Positions 10,769-18,023 of a stretch of DNA of 64,000 bases are shown here, one piece after another. Origin of the DNA: Streptomyces sp. SAT1 (GTDB lineage Bacteria; Actinomycetota; Actinomycetes; Streptomycetales; Streptomycetaceae); NCBI RefSeq assembly GCF_001654495.1, contig NZ_CP015849.1, forward strand, positions 5,183,501-5,247,500, in the 5' to 3' direction. The notes under the pieces are model-generated. The model saw nothing but the letters and a program-made list of their open reading frames with translations, did not search any database and was not told the DNA's origin. Both the position numbers and the translations under genes were made by a program. Each line of letters starts with the position of its first letter. Position 1 is the first letter of the stretch.

Positions 10769-10786
10769 AGTGACACACAGTGACAC
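10769..10786. promoter_or_regulatory. Direct repeat AGTGACAC, candidate WhiJ-type operator
   Basis: AGTGACAC occurs at 10769-10776 and 10779-10786. The 10-bp periodicity puts both copies on one helix face. They lie in the 112-bp gap between the divergent XRE and ATPase genes, directly upstream of the ATPase start. Binding by the XRE protein is inferred from position. Confidence 0.4.
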
Positions 10787-10793
10787 TCGTCCC

Positions 10794-11201
10794 GTGAACG
10801 TGGAACTTCAACTCCCCCTGACCCGTAAGGCGTTCTACCGACGGGACCGCAGGTCGGTGCGGCTCGCACGGCAGTTCGCGCAGGCCGTCCTCGCCGAGTG
10901 GGCGGCGCCCGTACGCGCCGACGACGTACAGCTCTGTGTGAGCGAACTGGCGACCAACGCGCTGCTGCACGGCGTACCGCCCGGCCGTGGCTTTCTGCTG
11001 CTGCTCGCGCTGCATCCGGGCGGCGCGCTGCGCGTGGAGGTGCACGACAGCGGGACGGGGGACGTCCGTGTGCCGGAGACCTCGGCCGAGTCGGAGCGCG
11101 GCCGGGGCCTGATGCTGGTCGCCGCGCTGGCGGACAAGTGGGGGGTGGACGCGCGCTCGCCCGGCAAGATCGTGTGGTGCGAGTTCGCGGCGCCCCGCTG
11201 A
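10794..11201 (+). CDS. HATPase_c_2 family ATP-binding protein (anti-sigma/regulatory kinase-like)
   Basis: A 135-residue single-domain GHKL ATPase of the RsbW/SpoIIAB-like class. The N box is seen in DVQLCVSELATNALLHG, the G1 box in VEVHDSGTGDV and the G2 box in ERGRGLMLVAALADKWGV. Streptomyces proteins of this kind are usually serine kinases or partners in regulatory trios. Here it is the divergent third gene of the WhiJ-like cluster. The start is GTG 10794; GTG 10800 is in frame and equally possible. No ribosome-binding site is apparent before either, so the mRNA may be leaderless or nearly so. Its target is unknown. Confidence 0.85.
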   Translation: MNVELQLPLTRKAFYRRDRRSVRLARQFAQAVLAEWAAPVRADDVQLCVSELATNALLHGVPPGRGFLLLLALHPGGALRVEVHDSGTGDVRVPETSAESERGRGLMLVAALADKWGVDARSPGKIVWCEFAAPR

Positions 11202-11211
11202 CCGGCGGCGC

Positions 11212-12915
11212 TCACATCCTCGTACCGAAGTCCTGGGTCCACCACGGTCCGCCGGGGCCGTCGTGGACGCCGACGCCGAGGTTCTTGAAGGAGCAGTTGA
11301 GGATGTTGGCGCGGTGGCCGGGGCTGTGCATCCAGGAGTCCATCACGGAGGCGGGGGTCTGCTGCCCCCTGGCTATGTTCTCGCCGTAGGTGGACCAGCG
11401 GTATCCGGCGGCGGTGATGCGGTCGCCGGGGTCCTTGCCGTCCGGGTTGGTGTGGTCGAAGAAGTCGCGCGCGGCCATGTCGTCGGAGTGGTCGCGGGCG
11501 GCGGTGTCCAGCTGGGAGTCCCCGGTGACGGGACCGCAACCGGCCTTGGCGCGCTCCTGGTTGACCAGGGCGAGGACCTGGGCGACATCGCCCTGGGGCG
11601 CGGGCGGCTGGGCGTGGGTGGCGGGGGCGCTGTGCGTCGGCCGGGGCTGGTGCGCGGGCGCGGACGGGGTCCTGCTCCTCGGTGCCGCCGGGCTCTTGGA
11701 GGCGCCGGGGCTCTTGGAGGGGGAGGCCGAGGGGGACGCGGACGGGGACGGAGAGGCGGACGGCGAGGCCGAGGCGGAGGCGGCCGGGGTGCCGTCGAGC
11801 TGGGTGCCGGGCGCGGCCAGGTCGGTGACGGGCGTGGCGGGGCCCCGGGCCGTCGTACCGTCCTCGCCGCTGCCGCCGCCGAAGTACCAGATGCCGCCGC
11901 CCACCACACAGGCGGCCACCACGGTGGCGGCGGCCGTGCGCCGCCGGACGCGGCGACGGCGGCGGGCCGCGTCGCGCGCGCCCGCCCGGCCGCCGGGGGA
12001 GCGCCCGCCGGAGACGCGGTGCCGGGCGGCGGCCCGGCCGGTGGAGCCGGGGACGGCGGGCAGGGAGACGGTGGCGGCCGCCGGGTCGAGGGGAGCGGCC
12101 GCGCCCACGGGCGCGGCGTCGATGGCGGGGCCGGCCAGCCGCAGCAGGGCCACCGGCACCGGGACCAGCGCCAGCCCGGCCAGCAGCCCTTCGGCGGGCA
12201 TCAGACCGCTCCACAGCCCGGCGCAGTGCGCGCACGCGCGCGCGTGGCGGGCGATGCGCTTGCGCCAGAGCGCGGAGGGGTGGCCGTCCCAGCCCGTGGC
12301 CAGCACGTCGTTGAGTTCGGCGCAGCGCGGCCGGGCGTCGAGCGCCCGTACGACCACCCGGGCGGCCTCCAACTGCGCCTTCATCCGCTGGACGCGGACC
12401 GCCGTGTGCTCCGGGGAGAGCTTCAGGGCCGCCGCGACCTCGGTGCGGGTCAGCTCCCCGGCGCACTCCAGCCACCACAGGGACAGCAGCGCCCGGTCGT
12501 CGGGCTCCAGCCAGCGGGTGGCCCGCGCGGTCTCCTGGCGCTGCCCGGACAACTGGAGCCGCAGCATGGTCAGATCCACGAAGTCACCGCCGGGACCGGC
12601 GACCTCGCCCGCGTCCTCCACGGCGTACGGCGCGGCCTGCCGGTCCTGCCAGTGCGCCCGCACCCGGTTCATGGCGATCGCCACCAGCCAGGACCGGAAG
12701 CTGCCCGGATCCCGCAGTCCGCCCAGCCCGTCCAGCGCCCGCAGCATGGTGTCCTGCACGACGTCGTCGACGTCCACCGAGCCGTTCAGCGCCCGGCCCA
12801 CGATGTTGTAGACCAGCGGCAGATAGGCGCCGACCAGGGCGTCCTGAGCCGCCGGGTCGCCCTCGCGGGCAGCGGCCACGAGCGCCGCCGTGTCCACCGA
12901 GTGCTGTGTGCTCAT
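11212..12915 (-). CDS. ECF sigma factor fused to zinc-finger, membrane helix and extracellular CAP/SCP domain
   Basis: A 567-residue fusion. Sigma-70 region 2 lies at about 25-92 (DVDDVVQDTMLRAL, SFRSWLVAIAMNRVRAHW) and region 4 at about 135-190 (LTRTEVAAALKLSPEHTAVR). A zinc-binding anti-sigma-like segment follows (Cys198, then His224-x3-Cys228-x2-Cys231 in HARACAHC). After a basic stretch comes one transmembrane helix (about 327-345), a Ser/Pro/Ala/Lys linker (about 350-440) that could cross the peptidoglycan, and a CAP domain (about 443-567, with NQERAKAGCGPV, DFFDHTNP and SWMHSPGHRANIL). Sigma factor and anti-sigma module in one membrane-bound chain imply proteolytic release or direct outside-in control. 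The ATG at 12915 starts right before region 2. It is convergent with the ATPase gene. Confidence 0.92.
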   Translation of the reverse strand: MSTQHSVDTAALVAAAREGDPAAQDALVGAYLPLVYNIVGRALNGSVDVDDVVQDTMLRALDGLGGLRDPGSFRSWLVAIAMNRVRAHWQDRQAAPYAVEDAGEVAGPGGDFVDLTMLRLQLSGQRQETARATRWLEPDDRALLSLWWLECAGELTRTEVAAALKLSPEHTAVRVQRMKAQLEAARVVVRALDARPRCAELNDVLATGWDGHPSALWRKRIARHARACAHCAGLWSGLMPAEGLLAGLALVPVPVALLRLAGPAIDAAPVGAAAPLDPAAATVSLPAVPGSTGRAAARHRVSGGRSPGGRAGARDAARRRRRVRRRTAAATVVAACVVGGGIWYFGGGSGEDGTTARGPATPVTDLAAPGTQLDGTPAASASASPSASPSPSASPSASPSKSPGASKSPAAPRSRTPSAPAHQPRPTHSAPATHAQPPAPQGDVAQVLALVNQERAKAGCGPVTGDSQLDTAARDHSDDMAARDFFDHTNPDGKDPGDRITAAGYRWSTYGENIARGQQTPASVMDSWMHSPGHRANILNCSFKNLGVGVHDGPGGPWWTQDFGTRM

Positions 12916-13047
12916 ACGAGAACTACCCCGTCCCTTGACGTCGGTCGATGATGTCCGATGCCTGGGAGACCGGGGAGACGGGGTCGCATAACAGTTCTTC
13001 GGAGAAAAGTTCGCCCGCGAGGAGAATCCGTCCGCGAGGATGGCGCG

Positions 13048-14592
13048 ATGCCCTCCTCGTCCTCCGGGTCTGCCGGGTCCTCCGGGTCCTCCTCGACGCT
13101 CGCCGAAGCGTGGCTGCGCGGCATCGCCGTCAACCCGTCGGCCGGGCCCGGCGTCCAGCTCCGCCTGCTGCGGTCGGCCGTGCGGGCCGCCTGGGAGCCG
13201 CTGTGCGAGCACGGCGATCTGCCGCAGGCCGTCGTGGAGGCGGTGCTCGCGCACCCGTCGCCACAGGTCCGGGGCGCGTTCGCCCGCAACCACCGGGCCG
13301 ACCCGGTGCACCGCGGACGGCTGGCCCATGACCCGGACGCGCTGGTGCGCGCCCGGCTCGCCGGCGGCCCGCGTCCCCGCTCCGACCGGGTCGTCCCGCT
13401 TCCCGACGACGCGCTGGTGACCCTGCTCACCGCCGAGGACCGACCCGGTCACGACCCGCTCGTCACGGCGGACGAGATCAGGCAGGAGCTGGCGTTCTCC
13501 GGGCAGATCCCCCCGTCGTTCCCGCACCGGATGACCGGCCACGACCGGAGCGAGCTGCGCGCGTACGCCGCCGGGTACTGGCACTGGCTCACCCCCGCCG
13601 AGCGGGAGACCCTCCGCGCCGACCCCGACCCCGCCGTGCGGGAGGCCGCGCGCTTGAGGCGCCGTGACGAGGATCCCGAGGCCATGCAGGCGGACCTGCC
13701 CGACCAGGACTGCCTGCCCCGGAGAACGCTCCTGTACAGCTGCGCCGTCTCGGCGGCGGTGGCCGAGGCGTGTCTGGCGGCCGGACGGGACCTCACGTCG
13801 CTGGCGCACAACCGGTACACGCCCGCCTTCGCGGTCCAGCGGCTGGCCCGCCACCCCGACCCGGAGGTCCGCGTCCACGTGGCCGCGCGTGCCGACCTCG
13901 GTCCCGGGCTGCTGGCCGCGCTCGCCGAGGATCCCGACGAGAGGGTGCGGCTGCGGGCCAGGACGCATCCGCTGCCGCGCACCTGGGCCCAGCGCGACGC
14001 CCTCGACCGGGTCATCGGCTGCGGTGCCGATCAGATCGGCGTGGTCGCCCGGTCGTTCGGGGAGCCGGACCCGGGTTGGTACGCCGACTGCGCCGCGTCC
14101 GGTGATCCGCTGCTCCGCCGGGCCGCGGCGAGCCGGCCGGACCTGCCCGCCGACGCGGCGGAGCGCCTCGCCGCCGACCCCGACCCGGACGTACGGCACC
14201 TGCTGGCCTGCAACCACCCGGCCGCGCCGCCGGAACTGCTCCTCGAAGCGTTCCTCGCCCTGCCCCGGCAGCGGGCCCACCTGCGCACGCTGCCCCGGCT
14301 GCCGCGCACCGGCCTGCGGCACCTGCTCGGCCACGCGGACGCCGAGGTGCGGGCCCTGGCCGCGGGCGATCCGACACTGGAGGAACCGCCTGTGAGGCTG
14401 CTGGACGATCCCGATGCCGCCGTCCGCCGGGCGGCGGCCGCCAACCCCCGGCTGCCCGGGGACCTGCTCGCGCGGCTCCTGGAGGACCCGGCCACCGCCG
14501 AGGAAGCGGCGGCCAACGCGGCGCTGACCGACACCCGGCTGCACGCACTGCTCGACCGGGCCGGGGTGCCGGAAGGGGCCGCCGCCGGGTGA
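13048..14592 (+). CDS. Leucine-rich-repeat-variant/HEAT-like repeat protein
   Basis: A 514-residue cytosolic protein after a short Ser/Gly-rich N-terminus. It is built of imperfect repeats of about 24 residues of the type LAxDPDPxVRxxLAxNPxxP, for example ERLAADPDPDVRHLLACNHP and RLLDDPDAAVRRAAAANPRLP. Such LRV repeats form alpha solenoids that usually mediate protein contacts; no catalytic motif is visible. GAGGA at 13036-13040, 7 bp before the ATG at 13048, fixes the start. It is divergent from the sigma-CAP fusion gene, with 132 bp between starts, so both could share control. Molecular role unknown. Confidence 0.8.
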   Translation: MPSSSSGSAGSSGSSSTLAEAWLRGIAVNPSAGPGVQLRLLRSAVRAAWEPLCEHGDLPQAVVEAVLAHPSPQVRGAFARNHRADPVHRGRLAHDPDALVRARLAGGPRPRSDRVVPLPDDALVTLLTAEDRPGHDPLVTADEIRQELAFSGQIPPSFPHRMTGHDRSELRAYAAGYWHWLTPAERETLRADPDPAVREAARLRRRDEDPEAMQADLPDQDCLPRRTLLYSCAVSAAVAEACLAAGRDLTSLAHNRYTPAFAVQRLARHPDPEVRVHVAARADLGPGLLAALAEDPDERVRLRARTHPLPRTWAQRDALDRVIGCGADQIGVVARSFGEPDPGWYADCAASGDPLLRRAAASRPDLPADAAERLAADPDPDVRHLLACNHPAAPPELLLEAFLALPRQRAHLRTLPRLPRTGLRHLLGHADAEVRALAAGDPTLEEPPVRLLDDPDAAVRRAAAANPRLPGDLLARLLEDPATAEEAAANAALTDTRLHALLDRAGVPEGAAAG

Positions 14593-14653
14593 GGCCCGGT
14601 GGGGTGAGGCCCGGTGAGAAGGGCGGCGGCGGCCCACTGGGCGGGCGCCCGGT

Positions 14654-15262
14654 TCAGGACTGCTTGATCGCCGAGATGTCGAAGTTGAGCTTGATCTTGT
14701 CGGAGACCAGGACGCCGCCCGTCTCCAGGGCCGCGTTCCAGGTCAGGCCCCACTCGGAGCGCAGGATCTCGGCCTTGCCCTCGAAGCCGACGCGCTCGTT
14801 GCCGAAGGGGTCCTTGGCGGCGCCGTTGAACTCCAGGTCGATGCTGATCGGCTTGGTGACGCCGAGGATGCTCAGGTCACCGGTGATCCGGTAGTCGTCG
14901 CCGCCCAGGGACTCGGCGGCGGTGGAGCGGAAGGTCATCGCGGGGAACTCGTCGGTCTTGAAGAAGTCCGCGCTCTTCAGGTGCCCGTCGCGGTCCGCGT
15001 TGCCCGTGTCGATGCTGTCCATCGCGATGTCGAGCGTCGCCGTCGACTTCGCCGGGTCGGCGCCGTCCAGGTGCAGGCTGCCGGTGAAGTCGTTGAAGGC
15101 GCCCTTCACGTTGGTGACCATGGCGTGCCGTGCGACGAACCCGAGCGTGCTGTGCGACGGGTCGATCGTGTAGTCGCCGGTCAGCGCCGCGAGCCGCGGG
15201 TCCGCGGCGGTGGTCGCGGCGGTGGTGGTCTCGGTCTCGTTCTTGCGGCCGAAGATGCCCAT
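14654..15262 (-). CDS. YceI family protein
   Basis: A 202-residue lipocalin-like YceI-domain protein: GDYTIDPSHSTLGFVARHAMV near residue 30, then FNDFTGSLHLDG, HLKSADFFKTDEFPAMTF and a C-terminal GLTWNAALETGGVLVSD. Family members bind polyprenyl-type lipids, for example TT1927b from Thermus with an isoprenoid. No signal peptide is present, so it is probably cytosolic. AGGGAG 8 bp before the ATG at 15262 supports MGIFGRKNE over a longer frame. Two palindromes of the TTGAATGTTCAA type upstream suggest control by a MarR-like regulator that is not encoded here. Confidence 0.9.
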   Translation of the reverse strand: MGIFGRKNETETTTAATTAADPRLAALTGDYTIDPSHSTLGFVARHAMVTNVKGAFNDFTGSLHLDGADPAKSTATLDIAMDSIDTGNADRDGHLKSADFFKTDEFPAMTFRSTAAESLGGDDYRITGDLSILGVTKPISIDLEFNGAAKDPFGNERVGFEGKAEILRSEWGLTWNAALETGGVLVSDKIKLNFDISAIKQS

Positions 15263-15316
15263 GATCTGCTCCCTGGGGACGGTGGTCACCCGGCACCGAG
15301 GGGGAGTGCCGAGGAT

Positions 15317-15330
15317 GTTGAATGTTCAAC
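15317..15330. promoter_or_regulatory. Palindromic operator 1 (MarR-like) in the yceI/PL8 promoter region
   Basis: GTTGAATGTTCAAC has 6-bp arms around a 2-bp centre and lies 55 bp upstream of the yceI start. Its AT-richness stands out against the surroundings. A related site follows at 15364. The cognate regulator is not in the window. Confidence 0.6.
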
Positions 15331-15363
15331 CAGAACCAACAAGGACGACAGTAGCGCCATTCC

Positions 15364-15377
15364 GTTCAATATTCAAC
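15364..15377. promoter_or_regulatory. Palindromic operator 2 (MarR-like) in the yceI/PL8 promoter region
   Basis: GTTCAATATTCAAC is palindromic except for one symmetric pair. Its start is 47 bp from that of operator 1, and it lies 54 bp before the lyase ATG. Two related sites in one divergent region suggest that yceI and the lyase are co-regulated. Confidence 0.55.
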
Positions 15378-15430
15378 CTCTTGGGCGGGGAGTGTTGACG
15401 CCCGCCCCCGCCCACGGCTAACCAGGCCCC

Positions 15431-17872
15431 ATGACGAAGCATCAGCAAGGGACCCCCGCCCGCGGAGCCTTCGTACGCCCCACCCGCCGCGGCCTCCTCG
15501 CCGCCGCCCTCCTCGCCGCCACCACCGGCACCACGGCCCTCACCGGCCGGGCCGCCGCCGACCCTGCCGACCCCGCCGACCCCTACGAGGCCCTGCGGCT
15601 GCGCTGGCTCGGCATCGCGCTCGGCACCGGCTACGACCCGGCCGCCGAGCCCTACGCCGCGCGGCTCGCCGACACCGGCCGGCTCGCCCGCGGCTTCGCC
15701 GCCGCCATGGCCCCCGCCCCCGCCTCCCTCTGGCCCGGCCTGCCCTTCGACCCGCCCTCCGGCATCACCGCGAGCTACGGCAGGCTCTGGACGATGGCCC
15801 AGGCGTACGTCCAGCCGGGCACCGGCGCCACCGGCGACCCGGCCCTCCTCGCGGACGTGCTGCGCGGCCTCGACCACCTCTCCGTCACCGTCTACCACCC
15901 CGCCACCACCCCCTACGGCAACTGGTGGGAGTGGCAGATCGGCAGCCCGCGCCTGCTCATGGACCTCACGGCCGCCCTGTACGGACAGCTCGGCGCCGCG
16001 CGGACCGCCGCCGCCTGCGCCGCCGTCGACCACTTCGTCCCGGACGCCCTGCTGCACGACTACTCCGGCACCTCCACCGGCGCCAACCGCGTCGACCTGT
16101 GCCGCTCCGTCGCCCTGCGCGGCGTCCTCGGCCGGGCCCCGGAGAAGATCGCCCTCGCCCGCGACGCCCTCTCGCCCGTCTTCCCGTACGTCACCACCGG
16201 CGACGGCCTCTACGCCGACGGCTCCTTCGTCCAGCACACCTACGTCGCCTACTCGGGCACGTACGGACAGGTCATGCTCGACGGGCTCGGCCGGCTCCTC
16301 GCCCTGCTGGCCGGATCCGCCTGGGAGGTCACCGACCCGCTGAGGCAGAACGTCCTGGACGGCGTCGAGCACGCCTACGCCCCGCTGATCCACGACGGAC
16401 TGGTGATGGACAGCGTCAACGGCCGCGCGATCAGCCGCGGCCTGCTCAGCGGCGACGACCGGCACGTCCTGCGCGGCGACCACTTCCACGGACAGCAGCT
16501 CATCGCCGCCATCGCCCTGCTCGCCGACGGCGCGAGCCGCGCCGAGCGCGCGCGCTGGCACGCGCGGGTGAAGGGCTGGATCCAACGGGACACCGTCACC
16601 CCGATCCTGACCGCGCCCCAGTTCGACGTCGCCGACCTGGCCCGGCTGCACACGGTCGCCGCCTCGCCCGTGGCCGCCGCGCCCGAACCGCTCGGCCACC
16701 GGCTCTTCCCCGCCATGGACCGGGCCGTCCACCGCCACCCCCGCTTCACCGCGGCCCTCTCCCTGTGCAGCGACCGCATCGCCGCCTACGAGTGCGGCAA
16801 CGGCGAGAACCCGCGCGGCTGGCACACCGGCGCGGGCATGCTCCAGTGGTGGGCGGCGGGCGAGCCCACCGACCAGTACACGGACTGGTTCTGGCCCACC
16901 GTCGACTGGTACCGGCTGCCCGGTACCACCGTCTCCACCCGGCGCCTGCCCGACCGCGCGGGCGGCGAATGGGGCGCCGCCCGGCCCGACGCGCGCTGGG
17001 TCGGCGGCACCACGGACGGCACGTACGCGGCGATCGGCCAGCATCTGAAGGGGGTCGGCTCCACCCTCCGGGCCCGCAGGTCCTGGGTCTTCGCCGGTGA
17101 CGCCGTCATCTGCCTGGGCGCCGGGATCACCTGCGCCGACGGGGTGCCCGTCGAGACCGTCGTCGACAACCGCAACCTCGGCGAGGGCGGCACCCAGGCG
17201 TTCGTCCGGGGGGCGGGCCGTGGAGCGCGCTGGGCCCACCTGGAGGGCCATGGCGGCTGGGTGTTCCCCGACCCCGGCCCCGGCCCCGGCTCCGGCCACG
17301 GTCCCGGCCGCCCCGTGCTGCGCACCCTGCGCGAGGACCGCACCGGCGCCTGGGCCGACATCAACACCACCAGCTCGCCCGAGCGCCGCACCCGCCGCTG
17401 GCAGACCCTCTGGCTCGACCACGGCACCGACCCGGCCGACGCCTCCTACACCTACCTCCTGCTGCCCGGCGCCTCCCGCCGCACCGTCGCCGCGCGCGCC
17501 GCCGACCGGCACTGGACGACCGTCCTCGCCAACGACGCCGTCCGCCAGGCCGTCGCCGTGCCCTCGCTGGGGCTGCTCGCCGCCACGTTCTGGCAGGCCG
17601 GTTCGGTGGGACCGCTGACCGCGTCCGGCGGCGCCGGTGTGCTGGTGCGGCACGACCGCCGTACCGCTACCGCTAGGCTCTGTGTCAGCGAGCCGCCGCG
17701 CACCGGCGAACCGCTGGAGATCGTCTGGGACACCCGGCACCACCCGGTGCGCCGGGTGCTGCGGGCCGACGACTCGGTCGAGGTGACCGAGCGGGGCCCC
17801 CATCTGGGTCTGCGTGTCACTCCGGGGAAGGCATGTGCCACCCACGAATGTGAGGTGGCTCTCGTCCCCTGA
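15431..17872 (+). CDS. Tat-exported polysaccharide lyase family 8 (hyaluronate/xanthan lyase type)
   Basis: An 813-residue secreted lyase. The N-terminus has a twin-arginine motif (TRRGLL, residues 18-23) and a hydrophobic stretch, so export is probably by Tat. The catalytic alpha/alpha toroid contains NWWEWQIGSPR, TGANRVDLCRS and FVQHTYVAYSGTYG. Asn219, His269 and Tyr278 have the spacing of the PL8 catalytic residues of pneumococcal hyaluronate lyase (50 and 9 residues apart). The beta-sandwich half contains CSDRIAAYECGNGENPRGWHTG. Substrate could be hyaluronan, chondroitin or xanthan-type glycan; PL8 sequences alone do not decide. It is divergent from yceI across a 168-bp region with two palindromes. 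Confidence 0.92.
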   Translation: MTKHQQGTPARGAFVRPTRRGLLAAALLAATTGTTALTGRAAADPADPADPYEALRLRWLGIALGTGYDPAAEPYAARLADTGRLARGFAAAMAPAPASLWPGLPFDPPSGITASYGRLWTMAQAYVQPGTGATGDPALLADVLRGLDHLSVTVYHPATTPYGNWWEWQIGSPRLLMDLTAALYGQLGAARTAAACAAVDHFVPDALLHDYSGTSTGANRVDLCRSVALRGVLGRAPEKIALARDALSPVFPYVTTGDGLYADGSFVQHTYVAYSGTYGQVMLDGLGRLLALLAGSAWEVTDPLRQNVLDGVEHAYAPLIHDGLVMDSVNGRAISRGLLSGDDRHVLRGDHFHGQQLIAAIALLADGASRAERARWHARVKGWIQRDTVTPILTAPQFDVADLARLHTVAASPVAAAPEPLGHRLFPAMDRAVHRHPRFTAALSLCSDRIAAYECGNGENPRGWHTGAGMLQWWAAGEPTDQYTDWFWPTVDWYRLPGTTVSTRRLPDRAGGEWGAARPDARWVGGTTDGTYAAIGQHLKGVGSTLRARRSWVFAGDAVICLGAGITCADGVPVETVVDNRNLGEGGTQAFVRGAGRGARWAHLEGHGGWVFPDPGPGPGSGHGPGRPVLRTLREDRTGAWADINTTSSPERRTRRWQTLWLDHGTDPADASYTYLLLPGASRRTVAARAADRHWTTVLANDAVRQAVAVPSLGLLAATFWQAGSVGPLTASGGAGVLVRHDRRTATARLCVSEPPRTGEPLEIVWDTRHHPVRRVLRADDSVEVTERGPHLGLRVTPGKACATHECEVALVP

Positions 17873-18023
17873 CTTTGTGTGACCTCTACAACGCCGATCC
17901 CCTGTGAGCAGTCGGAAAGGCTGCACAGGGCTGAGGTTCTGTTCAGTGGTACCAGGAAAACGGGCCGGAGACTGTACGGAGTCGACGGCTCGCTTTCCTT
18001 GGTGTCCTTCGTAAGGTCGCTAC
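17873..18023. other. accB upstream region
   Basis: 151 bp between the lyase stop and the accB ATG. A hairpin-prone stretch near 17901-17932 (CCTGTGAGCAG ... CTGCACAGG) may end the lyase transcript. TAAGG 6 bp before the accB ATG is the likely ribosome-binding site. No confident promoter is seen. Confidence 0.3.

Noticed and set aside
12916..13047. ECF-type autoregulatory promoter upstream of the sigma-CAP gene
   Set aside because: A GAAC element occurs but the distance to the nearest CGTC (about 13 bp) does not fit the usual 16-17 bp spacing.
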